A stretch of 64,000 nucleotides of DNA. It comes from Bacteroidales bacterium (GTDB lineage Bacteria > Bacteroidota > Bacteroidia > Bacteroidales > UBA932). Location of the stretch: contig JAFZRX010000001.1 in NCBI GenBank assembly GCA_017619675.1, positions 62,001-126,000 on the forward strand. The letters are read 5' to 3'. Positions 48,285 through 57,057 of the stretch are shown here, piece by piece. The notes below the pieces were generated by a model that worked only from the letters and a program-made list of their open reading frames with translations, was not told the DNA's origin and ran no database searches. The translations under genes and the position numbers were made by a program. Within the stretch, counting starts at the first letter, position 1. Each line of letters opens with the position of its first letter.

Positions 48285-50333
48285 ATGAGAAAACTAGCAT
48301 TATTACTGATGGCATCCCTGAGCTTCGTGCTTGCAAATGCCCAGAATCCTTATCTTCCGCTGTGGGAGCATATCCCTGACGGCGAGCCGCGCGTGTTCGA
48401 GGATCCGGACAACCCGGGACATTACCGCGCGTACATCATCGGCTCACACGACGTGGCCTTCACCCAGTACTGCGGCCCGGACGTACGCATCTGGTCCGCC
48501 CCTGTAGAGGACCTCAGCCAGTGGGTTGACGAAGGCTCCGCCTTCAAGTGGTATGTCAACGGCCGCTGGGACACAATGTACGCCCCGGACCTGGTAGAGG
48601 TGAAAGACAAGGAGACCGGAAAGAAGGTATACTACCTGTATCCGCACAGCCGCGGAGCGGGACGTATAGCCACTGTGTGCAAGAGCGACAGGCCTGACGG
48701 CCCGTTCGTACCTATCAATGTGACTGAAGACGGCAGGGGCGTGCTGGAAGGCAGCCTCATAGACTTCGACCCTTCAGTATTCATCGAGGAGATCACTGAC
48801 AAGAAGGACCCTGACTACAAGATTGGCTACAGGGCCTATGTATATTATGGATTCCAGCGCTCCACCGCTGTGGAACTGGACCAGAATACAATGTACAGCA
48901 AGCGTCCCGGAACGGAGATCCACGATTACTTCATCCCCGCAAGTTCCCGCTACGGCGTTGTACGCGATCCTGAGGGAACCACATATCCGGCATTGTATGC
49001 AGACCAGAACCCCGGAGAGTTCAACTTCTTCGAGGCTTCTTCCATCCGCAAGGTGGGCAACAAGTATGTGATGGTATTCTCCGGCTATTCAGGCCCTGAC
49101 TACGGCCTTGGAAGCACCAATTCAGCCCTGCGCTATGCCTTTGGAGATTCACCCCTTGGCCCATGGCGTTCAGGCGGCGTGCTGGTTGACTCCCGCGGAG
49201 TAGTTCCAAATGAGAACGGAACCGAACTGATCACTACCAATTCCGCCCACAACACCCACGGCTCACTGCAGGAGATCAACGGCCAGTGGTACGTGTTCTA
49301 TCACAGGCCGCCGCGCGGCTTCGGCAACGCGCGCCAGTCCATGGTGGCCCCTGTAAAGATCGAGTGGGACCAGAAGTCAGTGGCAAAGGGCGGCGTGGTC
49401 AAAATCACCGGCTATGACCCTTACGCAAAGGACGAGAAGTGGGTAGCAGCCGCTTCCAACGGCGATACCTATACCGGAGCGGAGGTTACTTCCGAGGGCT
49501 TCCAGATCTTCGGTCTGGATCCTTACAAGTACTACTCTGCCGGCTATGCCTGCTATATGTCCAACGACCAGTGGATGCAGGATACCTGGGATACCTGGGA
49601 CAACAACATGGACCTCGCAGGCATCACCAACGGCGGTATCATAGGATTCAAGTATTTCGGCTTTGGCGGACTTGACAAGGATACCAAGGGCGTTAAGGCT
49701 TTCGCCGGTGCAAAGCCTGGCAACGGAACCAAGATCAACCTGTATCTCACGCCTACATACACCCAGGCGTTCAAGATCCATGTCATGCTGGACGGCCCTT
49801 ACGCCAACTCCACCTGGAACGGAAAGGAGATTGCGGTCATAGAGGTTCCCGAAGGTGCGGCGCGCGAGGCCGCCTGCTTCAGCGCTGATGTAGCGCAGTA
49901 TGTGGAAGGCCTCAGCGGCAAGCACGCCATCTACCTGGTTGTTGAGGGCCCTGAAATGCCCCAGATGCCACAGCGCCCTGGCGCCCCGGCCCAGAACAAC
50001 CGCCAGCAGCGCCCCAGGGGCCTGTTCGACCTCCACGGCCTTGGATTCAGCTCCAACAGCGTTGCAATCAAGAGGCAGGTTCCTCCAACCGTAAGGATTC
50101 TTGTTGACGGCAAGGAAATAGTAATGCCTACGGAGCCTATCCGCTCCACAGGTCTCAACGGTTACACGGACCAGAGCCACTATCAGGCATACGGACCTCT
50201 CCAGGAGAACTCTAAGATCAGGGTCATCCCTTCAGATCCGGAGATTGTCTATCAGATTTCCCGCATAGAGTGGGGCAGGGCAACCGTCCTCTGCACCTAC
50301 CGCGGCCAGACCAAGACCTACCTGATCAACTAG
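48285..50333 (+). CDS. Secreted GH43-type glycosidase with C-terminal binding domain
   Basis: A 682-residue protein with signal peptide MRKLALLLMASLSFVLANAQ (start 48285; the longer frame has no signal). GH43-like propeller: PRVFEDPDNPGHYRAYIIGS, YAPDLVEVKDKETGKKVYYL, IDFDPSVFIEE, FFEASSIRKVGNKYVMVFSG and NTHGSLQEINGQWYVFYHRP. From about residue 395 a CBM6/jelly-roll-type domain follows (FKYFGFGGLDKDTKGVKAFAG), with a Pro/Gln-rich linker (QMPQRPGAPAQNNRQQRPRG) near residue 565. Likely alpha-L-arabinofuranosidase or xylosidase; specificity open. The stop TAG shares CTAG (50330-50333) with the convergent receptor gene. Confidence 0.87.
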   Translation: MRKLALLLMASLSFVLANAQNPYLPLWEHIPDGEPRVFEDPDNPGHYRAYIIGSHDVAFTQYCGPDVRIWSAPVEDLSQWVDEGSAFKWYVNGRWDTMYAPDLVEVKDKETGKKVYYLYPHSRGAGRIATVCKSDRPDGPFVPINVTEDGRGVLEGSLIDFDPSVFIEEITDKKDPDYKIGYRAYVYYGFQRSTAVELDQNTMYSKRPGTEIHDYFIPASSRYGVVRDPEGTTYPALYADQNPGEFNFFEASSIRKVGNKYVMVFSGYSGPDYGLGSTNSALRYAFGDSPLGPWRSGGVLVDSRGVVPNENGTELITTNSAHNTHGSLQEINGQWYVFYHRPPRGFGNARQSMVAPVKIEWDQKSVAKGGVVKITGYDPYAKDEKWVAAASNGDTYTGAEVTSEGFQIFGLDPYKYYSAGYACYMSNDQWMQDTWDTWDNNMDLAGITNGGIIGFKYFGFGGLDKDTKGVKAFAGAKPGNGTKINLYLTPTYTQAFKIHVMLDGPYANSTWNGKEIAVIEVPEGAAREAACFSADVAQYVEGLSGKHAIYLVVEGPEMPQMPQRPGAPAQNNRQQRPRGLFDLHGLGFSSNSVAIKRQVPPTVRILVDGKEIVMPTEPIRSTGLNGYTDQSHYQAYGPLQENSKIRVIPSDPEIVYQISRIEWGRATVLCTYRGQTKTYLIN

Positions 50334-53212
50334 AACACCATGTCCCAGGCGGCCTGCTGGGCGCGCTGGCTATGGGCGGCATTCATCTTGCCAAAGTTCC
50401 ATTTGATTCCAAAGAGTACGTATCGTCCCAATCTGAGGCGGTACGTACTTTCTTCATAGTTCTCGTTGACCGTGTAGCTGCGGTTGCGGGTCTGGTTGAG
50501 GATGTCGTTAACCTTGATGCTCAGGTTGAATGCGCCAATGTTCTTGGAGATATCGGCATTCCATTGCAGTTCAGGCTGATTGTAACCGGCAGGGTAGCCC
50601 TTGTAGAGGTTGTAGGATGCGTAAGTGTTGAACTCGTACTGGTTCTTTGTGAGGTAATTGAGTCGCACGGAGAACTTGGCATCCATAGTGTTCATATTTG
50701 CCTTGGGATCAAGGGAGTAGCGTGCAATACGTCCCTGCAGGGTGCTTCCCAGTTCGGCGGAGAAGCTGTCTTTGTTATACCTGAAAGACAGATTGCCGGA
50801 TGGGGAGATGCTCCTGGTCCTGCTTTCGCTGAAGCCGCTCTTGCCTCCGTAGAATCGGTCTCCGGAGTCATCGCCCCAGAAATCGGCCATAAAGGCGGCG
50901 TAGTCGAAGCTGTCCTTGTCCAGGGCAGGCAGGATGGTCCTGGCCTGGTAACTTGCTGAGGAGGAATAATCCACGTAGGCGGAAAGGGCCAGGGACCAGA
51001 CCTTATCCTTGTCCAGAGGAGTCATATAGCTCATTGTCAACGAGCCGCTTACGCTTGGTTTGCGAGTGTTGACCGGTATTGAGTACATTACTCCGGAAGC
51101 GTCATACCACTGGGCGTTCCTTACAGGGGTGGAGGTTATCTGTCCATAGAGATACATCATCAAGGTGGAGAACTTCTCCCTGTTGTTCCGTGACCATTGA
51201 GCCTGGACGTACGTCTGGCTGTTCTGCTTGAGGTATATGTTTCCCATACTCAGGCGGGAAGGATTGCCGATGTTCAGAACAGGCAGCATCCTGGAAGGAC
51301 TCGGACGCATATTGTAGCTGGAGAAATATAACATATACCGGTCGTTTCCCTTGCTGTGTTGGATTTCAAAACTTGGGAGGAAGAACCAGGTCCATTCATC
51401 CTTGCCGGTGGTGGTCTCTATGCCGTAGCTCTTTGAGAAGGTCTCGTTGAGGTTTCCGTTCATCTTGCCGCTGAAAGAGACATAACTGCCTTCGCCAAAG
51501 CTGTACTGGGCACCTACGCCGTATACCTGGTTCATATAGTTGGTCTGGCTTACGGAGGAGTAGAATTCGTTCCTGCCGGCTGCATCGAAGGCATCCCGTA
51601 TGTCATTTCTCTTTGAACTGGAAATGTCCAGGTCTACGTTGGTCTTCCATTTTTCTCCAAATGGCTCGGCCCACCGGAGGGATCCGGACAACTGGGAGTT
51701 GTTGCCGTTGGAGTCGTAATGCATAGTCCGGACGTCCTCTCCGGAGACCATCCTGAGGATGGAGGTCTCGTCGCTCAGTCCGGAGTTCCAGTCCAATCCG
51801 GAGTTGAATCCTAGTCTCAGGGTCCGGCCGTCCTTGCCGCCTATTTCGCGCAATGTGGCATCGGCTGAAAAGCCGGTGGAGGTGGATTTGCTGCTTCCTT
51901 TGGTGTTGTTCTCGGAACTGTTAACAAAGGTTCCTTCACGCAATGTTTCAGAGTTGTTGGAAGTGCGGGTTACATCCTTGCTGAAGCGGAAAGAAGGGCG
52001 GACGTGGAACCATACCTTGCCGGCCTCTTTCTTGAATTCCATATTGGCCGTGACGGTGTCCCAGTATTGTTTTCCTGCGTCTGTGGTGCTGGAAGCCAGG
52101 TTGCCGTCCTCCTGGTATGTGGTGCGGTCGGACTGGGTCCCGGAATCCGTATCGGAGTATTTGTAATTCACGCTCACGGTAGATTCAACGTCCTTGATGC
52201 GCGAGGTGTTGGCGTTGAGGCCAAGTTGCGTAGCAGTGGAGAGGCCCTGGTTGAGCATTGTTATTTCGCCATCGTCGCCTATGGATGCGATACTCACGTT
52301 GGAGTCATCCACGTTCTGGGTGTTAGCTATCACTGTAACCTGGTCCTTCTTGGTGTATGCGGATATCAGGGCGTTGCCGCTGTAAAGGAAGCCCCGGTTG
52401 TCGCGGAGCGGCTCATCGGCCCTGTCGCCGCTGATGGTGGTGCCTCCCTTGAAGCCGGCGTTTCCAAACCAGCCTTCCTCGTATTCCTGCTTGAGCCCTA
52501 CATCAAGGACTTTCTCGCGGTCTCCGCTCTGTATGCCGGATGCCCTGGCTTCCTCGGACTCCCTGTCAATGACGCGGATCTTGTCCACCACCGATGCGGG
52601 GAGGTTGTTGAGAGCGGTGGACTGGTCGCCAAAGAAGAACGTGCGGCCGCCCACGGTGAGCTTGTCTATGGCTTCGCCATTGAACCTCACCGTGCCGTCT
52701 TCCGATATTTCCATTCCCGGCATTCGCTGCAGCAGGTCCTTGAGCATGGCGTTGGCTCCTACCCTGAAGGACGATGCGTTGAACTCCACCGTATCCTTCT
52801 TTATGACGATAGGATTGCCCACGGCCGTCACCGTCGCCGCCTCCAGGAAATACTCGTCCTCCTGCAGCCTGATGGTACCCATGTCCTCCGTTGAGTTGCG
52901 GAAATAGCGTTCCGTGACAAAAGGCTTGTAGCCCATCATCTCCACGTGGAAGGTGTAGCTTCCATAGGGGATTTCCTCCAATTTGGCTTCGCCCTTGGCG
53001 TCAGACAGCGTCAGGTTGGTAATCACCGTATCTTTGGAAGGAATGATATAAACCGATGCGAACGGCACGGGTTCGTTGCTGAGCGAGTCCACTACCGTGG
53101 CCGTGACCTCGCTCATCCTTCCCGTCATAATGTTATCGTTTATTATGAACTGTGCCCGGGACACCAGACCCGTACAAAGACATATTAGAACTGCAATCAG
53201 GATTTTTTTCAT
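50330..53212 (-). CDS. Outer-membrane TonB-dependent receptor-like beta-barrel protein
   Basis: A 960-residue outer-membrane protein. Signal peptide MKKILIAVLICLCTGLVSRAQ; a carboxypeptidase-regulatory-like domain (about 35-110: VTATVVDSLSNEPVPFASVY, SYTFHVEMMGYKP); a plug domain (AVGNPIVIKKDTVEFNASSF, MLKDLLQRMPGMEISEDGTV, FFGDQSTALNNLPASVVDKI); and a large beta barrel of the OMP_b-brl_3 type. No SusD partner is adjacent, so this is not a classical Sus pair. Substrate unknown. The ATG at 53212 is taken; a GTG two codons earlier is possible. Confidence 0.88.
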   Translation of the reverse strand: MKKILIAVLICLCTGLVSRAQFIINDNIMTGRMSEVTATVVDSLSNEPVPFASVYIIPSKDTVITNLTLSDAKGEAKLEEIPYGSYTFHVEMMGYKPFVTERYFRNSTEDMGTIRLQEDEYFLEAATVTAVGNPIVIKKDTVEFNASSFRVGANAMLKDLLQRMPGMEISEDGTVRFNGEAIDKLTVGGRTFFFGDQSTALNNLPASVVDKIRVIDRESEEARASGIQSGDREKVLDVGLKQEYEEGWFGNAGFKGGTTISGDRADEPLRDNRGFLYSGNALISAYTKKDQVTVIANTQNVDDSNVSIASIGDDGEITMLNQGLSTATQLGLNANTSRIKDVESTVSVNYKYSDTDSGTQSDRTTYQEDGNLASSTTDAGKQYWDTVTANMEFKKEAGKVWFHVRPSFRFSKDVTRTSNNSETLREGTFVNSSENNTKGSSKSTSTGFSADATLREIGGKDGRTLRLGFNSGLDWNSGLSDETSILRMVSGEDVRTMHYDSNGNNSQLSGSLRWAEPFGEKWKTNVDLDISSSKRNDIRDAFDAAGRNEFYSSVSQTNYMNQVYGVGAQYSFGEGSYVSFSGKMNGNLNETFSKSYGIETTTGKDEWTWFFLPSFEIQHSKGNDRYMLYFSSYNMRPSPSRMLPVLNIGNPSRLSMGNIYLKQNSQTYVQAQWSRNNREKFSTLMMYLYGQITSTPVRNAQWYDASGVMYSIPVNTRKPSVSGSLTMSYMTPLDKDKVWSLALSAYVDYSSSASYQARTILPALDKDSFDYAAFMADFWGDDSGDRFYGGKSGFSESRTRSISPSGNLSFRYNKDSFSAELGSTLQGRIARYSLDPKANMNTMDAKFSVRLNYLTKNQYEFNTYASYNLYKGYPAGYNQPELQWNADISKNIGAFNLSIKVNDILNQTRNRSYTVNENYEESTYRLRLGRYVLFGIKWNFGKMNAAHSQRAQQAAWDMVF

Positions 53213-53286
53213 AAACACCTAGTTTCGTAATATAGACGCAGAAAACCTAAATAGTTAAATTTCCTTGAATCATCGGAGAGTGGCTC

Positions 53287-53400
53287 CCGGAGGTGGTACC
53301 TTGAAAACCCGTGGCCGCCCGTGGCCTCGTGAACGGGTGGATGGCGCTTGCGCCAGACGGGATGGAGCGAAGCGGAAGGTTTTCAAGGTACCACCTCCGG
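53287..53400. repeat. Long intergenic inverted repeat (23-bp perfect arms)
   Basis: Arms at 53287-53309 and 53378-53400 are exact reverse complements. The interior contains a TGGCGCTTGCGCCA hairpin and GATGGAGCGAAGCGGAA, the core also seen in the elements at 2136-2260 and 37540-37693. It lies between the stop of the BlaR1-like gene and the receptor start, both on the minus strand, so it follows the BlaR1-like gene in the direction of transcription. Confidence 0.85.
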
Positions 53401-53413
53401 AAACCCTGACAAA

Positions 53414-55168
53414 CTATCTGGATTTGGTGTCTTTGCGGAAAACGATGGGGATAGTGAGGTATTGGGCTACCGGGTGTCCGCCATCGGTTGCAGGCTCCCA
53501 TTTGGGAGATTGGGAGACAACAGAAAGGACTGCAGCGTCAATTTCCTCGCAGACGCTCTCCATAATCTTCACGTCTGAGACGGAGCCGTCGGTTCCAACC
53601 TCAAAACCAACCTTGACCGTTCCGGAATGGCTGCAGGGATGAGTAATCCTGCGGGCGAGCCATTGAGTAAAGGTACTCATATCGCCTCCCTGGAATCTTG
53701 GCATCGTTTCGGGATAGACCAGATAGAATTTGTCTGGTTCATCGTTCTGGTCCTTGAAGCTCACAACCACAACTTCATCCAGTTCCTGGGGCCTTTTCAT
53801 AGTGATGAGGACAACGCCTCCAGCTGCCTTCTCTCCGTATAAATCCGTGTACTTCTTGATCGAGGCCTGGTCTCCAAGGACTTCGACGGAATTAATACGG
53901 CTACGGTCTATCTTATCATATTCTTCATCGGAAAGAACCACTTCATTTCCGGTAATCTGCTTCATCAAGATCAAAGGCTTGCTCGCAACAGCGTCATACC
54001 GACCTGTAATAGGTACCGCTTCCTTGCGTACAACTACTACCTCTTCGTCAATTTCATCTGGCAGTTTCATCGTGATCTTGACCACGCCATTTGCAGCTTT
54101 GGGACCATATTGATCTATGGCTCGCTGGTCTTTAAGAATTTCCATGCTCTTGATTCTTCCAGGGTCAATCTGGGAGAATTCCTCTGAGGAGATCTCTCTC
54201 TCCTGTCCCGATTCCAATACTATGTAGAGGGGGGTGGTGCCATCAGTAGTACGTACGGTTATTTGTGGTTTTTTTGTATCTTTGTCCTGTTCCTTTGGAA
54301 CAATGACGGTCTGGGCCTGAAGCGCAAGGCACAGGCAAACGAGCGGGAGCGCATAAAGTGCCCGCAACCCTCTGGCGAGAGGGGATTTGGATTTCGACAT
54401 CATAGTAATACGATTTTTAAGGATACTGTGATTAAAGCTGTTGGCAACTGAGTAGCCGCTCTTGCCGGCAGCTTTTCTTATTAATAGATATTGATAGTCT
54501 GTCAAGTTGGCTCCGCTGCGGAGGACGGCGTCGTCCGCCTCGTATTCGTGAAGTTCCTTCAGGTCTGAGCGGAGCATCCAGATAGCAGGGTTGAACCACT
54601 GTAATGCGGAAAGGATGTCCACCAGGAGCACGTCAATTGAGTGACCATACTTGATGTGGGCCTTTTCGTGGGCTATTACGGTGCCGGAGTTATTGGCATA
54701 ATCCTCCTGAGACATGACAATATAGCGCATCCAGCTGAAAGGGTCTACGTCCTTGTCGGTCACTATAATCTTGTAGCCGTCCTCTTCCTTTATTAGTTGC
54801 CCCTGCCTGATGACGCGGCGAATTGAAAGGATGGAGATTGCAACCCGTATGAGCACAAAGGCGACGCCGGCCCAGAAAAGGACGAACAGGGCTGTCTGCC
54901 ACAAGGGAGTTGCGTTTATCACTTCCGCGGCCGGCAGCGCAACCCCTCTTACTTCAATAGGGGAGACCGTGCCTTCTGTGGTCATGTCTACCGTTTTCTT
55001 AATGGTTATAATGCAGAAGGGGAGTATGAACGACAATACCGCCGTCGCAAGAAGAACAACCCGGTTGAACCTGTGGAAGGTTTCCTTCTTCAGGAGGAAA
55101 CGGAAGAACAGGTAGAATACCAGCAGCACCAGGGCCGCCTTGCCTTCGTAAATCAGGAACTGCATCAT
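53414..55168 (-). CDS. BlaR1/MecR1-like M56 metallopeptidase with TonB-like C-terminal domain
   Basis: A 584-residue membrane protein. N-terminal transmembrane helices; M56 zinc site HEKAH (167-171) with the downstream Glu in ELHEYEAD; a further helix near residue 270. The extracytoplasmic part has two repeats shaped like TonB-receptor plug pieces (IDPGRIKSMEILKDQ ... GPKAANGVVKITMK, about 330-385; and IDRSRINSVEVLGDQ ... GEKAAGGVVLITMK, about 415-465). It ends in a TonB_C-like domain (VKVGFEVGTDGSVSDVKIME, TIPIVFRK). Pairs with the BlaI-like repressor gene (4-nt overlap). Proposed role: membrane sensor-protease that inactivates the repressor; the signal is unknown. Confidence 0.9.
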   Translation of the reverse strand: MMQFLIYEGKAALVLLVFYLFFRFLLKKETFHRFNRVVLLATAVLSFILPFCIITIKKTVDMTTEGTVSPIEVRGVALPAAEVINATPLWQTALFVLFWAGVAFVLIRVAISILSIRRVIRQGQLIKEEDGYKIIVTDKDVDPFSWMRYIVMSQEDYANNSGTVIAHEKAHIKYGHSIDVLLVDILSALQWFNPAIWMLRSDLKELHEYEADDAVLRSGANLTDYQYLLIRKAAGKSGYSVANSFNHSILKNRITMMSKSKSPLARGLRALYALPLVCLCLALQAQTVIVPKEQDKDTKKPQITVRTTDGTTPLYIVLESGQEREISSEEFSQIDPGRIKSMEILKDQRAIDQYGPKAANGVVKITMKLPDEIDEEVVVVRKEAVPITGRYDAVASKPLILMKQITGNEVVLSDEEYDKIDRSRINSVEVLGDQASIKKYTDLYGEKAAGGVVLITMKRPQELDEVVVVSFKDQNDEPDKFYLVYPETMPRFQGGDMSTFTQWLARRITHPCSHSGTVKVGFEVGTDGSVSDVKIMESVCEEIDAAVLSVVSQSPKWEPATDGGHPVAQYLTIPIVFRKDTKSR

Positions 55169-55530
55169 AACTCTTTGTTCTTTTCTACCAGGTCGATCAA
55201 TTCCTTTAGCTGATCAACGGTGATCTTCTCTTCCTTTACAAGAGCGGAAACCGCATTGATATATGAGTTGTCAAAGTACTTGTCAATGAGACCTATCAGG
55301 GAGCGCTGCTTGTACTCCTCCCTGGAGATCTTTGCAAAGTACTGGTAGGTGGGACCATACTCCTTATGGTCTATGAAGCCTTCTTCCTGCAGAGTGCGCA
55401 CCTGAGTTGACAGCGTGCTGAAATGCGGCCTGGGCTCCGGGTACAGTTCACGTAACTCCCTGATAAACAGCGGTCCTCTGTCCCAGAAATGCTCCATGAT
55501 AACCTCTTCTTTCTTAGTCAGTCTTTTCAT
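55165..55530 (-). CDS. BlaI/MecI-family transcriptional repressor
   Basis: A 121-residue winged-helix repressor: MKRLTKKEEVIMEHFWDRGP, RPHFSTLSTQVRTLQEEGFIDH (recognition helix), YQYFAKISREEYKQ and a helical dimerisation tail. The ATG at 55530 is used because the longer frame starts within the promoter box at 55549-55556. First gene of the repressor-sensor operon and probably autoregulated through the perfect inverted repeat at 55564-55585. Confidence 0.92.
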   Translation of the reverse strand: MKRLTKKEEVIMEHFWDRGPLFIRELRELYPEPRPHFSTLSTQVRTLQEEGFIDHKEYGPTYQYFAKISREEYKQRSLIGLIDKYFDNSYINAVSALVKEEKITVDQLKELIDLVEKNKEL

Positions 55531-55548
55531 ATCCGTCCGTGTTTGACA

Positions 55549-55556
55549 CAAATATA
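55549..55556 (-). promoter_or_regulatory. -7 box (TATATTTG) of the BlaI/BlaR1 operon
   Basis: Exact consensus on the minus strand, 18 nt before the ATG at 55530 and immediately downstream of the operator candidate. Confidence 0.65.
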
Positions 55557-55563
55557 ACTAAAA

Positions 55564-55585
55564 AAAATAGTTACACAACTATTTT
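55564..55585. promoter_or_regulatory. Candidate BlaI-type operator
   Basis: A 22-bp perfect inverted repeat with 9-bp arms (AAAATAGTT and AACTATTTT) around ACAC, positioned at about -15 to -37 of the blaI-like promoter, where repressor binding would block RNA polymerase. BlaI/MecI proteins bind similar interrupted palindromes. Confidence 0.65.
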
Positions 55586-55731
55586 CCTTAATTTTTTAAC
55601 TACTTCCCTTAACTTCCGCCTTTTGACCAACTATACTTACGTAGCACCCTGATCGTTCCCCTCGTCCCTCAATAGGGGACGCCAGGCACCTTCTGGTCTT
55701 TACATTCTTCTATCATACTGTTATAGTTCCA

Positions 55732-55763
55732 CTCCATCCGCCCCGGCCCTGATGCGGATGGAG
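55732..55763. repeat. Hairpin with 10-bp perfect stem
   Basis: CTCCATCCGC (55732-55741) pairs with GCGGATGGAG (55754-55763) around 12 nt. Just upstream of the palindromic element copy 3. Confidence 0.6.
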
Positions 55764-55775
55764 GAAGGGATGGGG

Positions 55776-55886
55776 CGCGTGGGCGTAACTGCTTGATAAT
55801 CAATAAGAAGATCATTTTAACGGTGCCGAAAAAGTTACCGTTAAAACGAGTATCTGAATGATTTACAGATAATTAGCTCCACGCAC
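55776..55886. repeat. Palindromic element copy 3 (about 111 bp)
   Basis: Ends GCGCGTGGG and CCACGCAC; arm GTAACTGCTTGATAATCAA; central hairpin TTAACGGT (55817-55824) and ACCGTTAA (55837-55844) at the same spacing as copy 1. It sits in the divergent gap between the BlaI-like and LOG-family genes and fills most of the 400-nt non-coding stretch together with the hairpin at 55732-55763. Confidence 0.8.
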
Positions 55887-55929
55887 CCAATCCGTCCCTC
55901 GCCTACGTGTATTATTAAGGGAAAGTTTG

Positions 55930-55937
55930 TATCTTTA
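55930..55937 (+). promoter_or_regulatory. -7-like box (TATCTTTA) 5 nt from the LOG-family start
   Basis: One mismatch to TAnnTTTG; GGGGT separates it from the ATG at 55943. Confidence 0.35.
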
Positions 55938-55942
55938 GGGGT

Positions 55943-57052
55943 ATGAAAGAGTATCCGTATGTTCAGATAAACAGCGTGGAGGCGCTGCCGGAGCCGGAGG
56001 AGAATACCGGGCTGGTGGGGCATTACGCTTTCCAATATATAGACTTTACAGAGCCCAAGGCGCAGGAGTATGCATTGAACCACAGGTTTGTGGACTGCTG
56101 CTTCTTTGGGTGCGAACTGCTGCCGCAGCAGTACAGGCTCCTTCAGGATTGCCTGGTTCTGCCTCGCATGGGGCAGCCGTATCATGCGTTCGTCCCAAAT
56201 CTGTATAATGCTTCTACTCTGTATGAAGGGTTCACTACGGAAGATCCGTCAAGTTTCAAGCGCTGTTTCGACCATCGGGTATATAAGGAATACAGGGCGC
56301 AGGGAGAGATGTGCGAGGACATCCGCGTAATGCTGGCCCGCACCCTTCACGACCATTCCATATATGACGAACTGATGAACTTCATACGCCGGTACGATGC
56401 GCGCGACGTGGTAGCCATAATGGGAGGGCACGGCCTGCGCCGTGCGGACCAGGGCTACCGCAAGATCGCGGCCATCAGCAAGCGCCTTACGGAGAAAGGC
56501 AAGCTGATGGCGTCCGGCGGCGGGCCGGGGGCCATGGAAGCCACGCACCTGGGTGCGTGGATGGCAGGCCGCCCCACCGCCGAACTGGACGAAGCCATCG
56601 CCATATTGGCCAAGGACGACGGTGACGACACCTCCCTCTGGGTGAAGAGTGCCTTCGAGGTAATCCAGAAATATCCCCAGGAAAAGTATAAGAGCCTTTC
56701 CATACCTACATGGTTCTACGGCCACGAACCTTCAACGCCGTTTGCAACCCATATAGCCAAGTTCTTCACCAACAGCGTCCGGGAAGACATGCTCCTGAGC
56801 ATCCCCTGGGGCGGAATCATAGTGACTCCCGGTTCTGCAGGAACTATCCAGGAGATATTCCAGAACGCTGCCAAGCTGCATTACGACACCAACGGCTATT
56901 TCGGCCCGATGATATTCCTGGGAACGGAATTCTTCACAAAGGAAATCCCTGTCTATCCTTTCATCAAGGACCTGAGGGAAAGGGGAAAGTATCAACAAAT
57001 AAACCTCTTCCTGACCGATGATCCGGAAGAGGTCTATAAGATAATCAAATAA
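55943..57052 (+). CDS. LOG-family nucleotide-binding Rossmann protein
   Basis: A 369-residue protein. The N-terminal 140 residues are specific to long LOG-type proteins. The Rossmann core has MASGGGPGAMEATHLGAWMAG (in two parts SGGGPGAMEA and HLGAWMAG) and IIVTPGSAGTIQEIFQNA, the equivalent of the PGGxGTxxE motif, here PGSAGTIQE. LOG-family enzymes such as PpnN cleave nucleoside 5'-monophosphates to base and ribose 5-phosphate; this longer variant may differ. Cytosolic. Convergent with trpB2, 5 bp apart. Confidence 0.83.
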   Translation: MKEYPYVQINSVEALPEPEENTGLVGHYAFQYIDFTEPKAQEYALNHRFVDCCFFGCELLPQQYRLLQDCLVLPRMGQPYHAFVPNLYNASTLYEGFTTEDPSSFKRCFDHRVYKEYRAQGEMCEDIRVMLARTLHDHSIYDELMNFIRRYDARDVVAIMGGHGLRRADQGYRKIAAISKRLTEKGKLMASGGGPGAMEATHLGAWMAGRPTAELDEAIAILAKDDGDDTSLWVKSAFEVIQKYPQEKYKSLSIPTWFYGHEPSTPFATHIAKFFTNSVREDMLLSIPWGGIIVTPGSAGTIQEIFQNAAKLHYDTNGYFGPMIFLGTEFFTKEIPVYPFIKDLRERGKYQQINLFLTDDPEEVYKIIK

Positions 57053-57057
57053 TAATA

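Noticed and set aside
53414-55530. Beta-lactam resistance assignment for the BlaI/BlaR1-like pair
   Set aside because: No beta-lactamase or penicillin-binding sensor domain is present; such pairs in Bacteroidota often regulate other functions.
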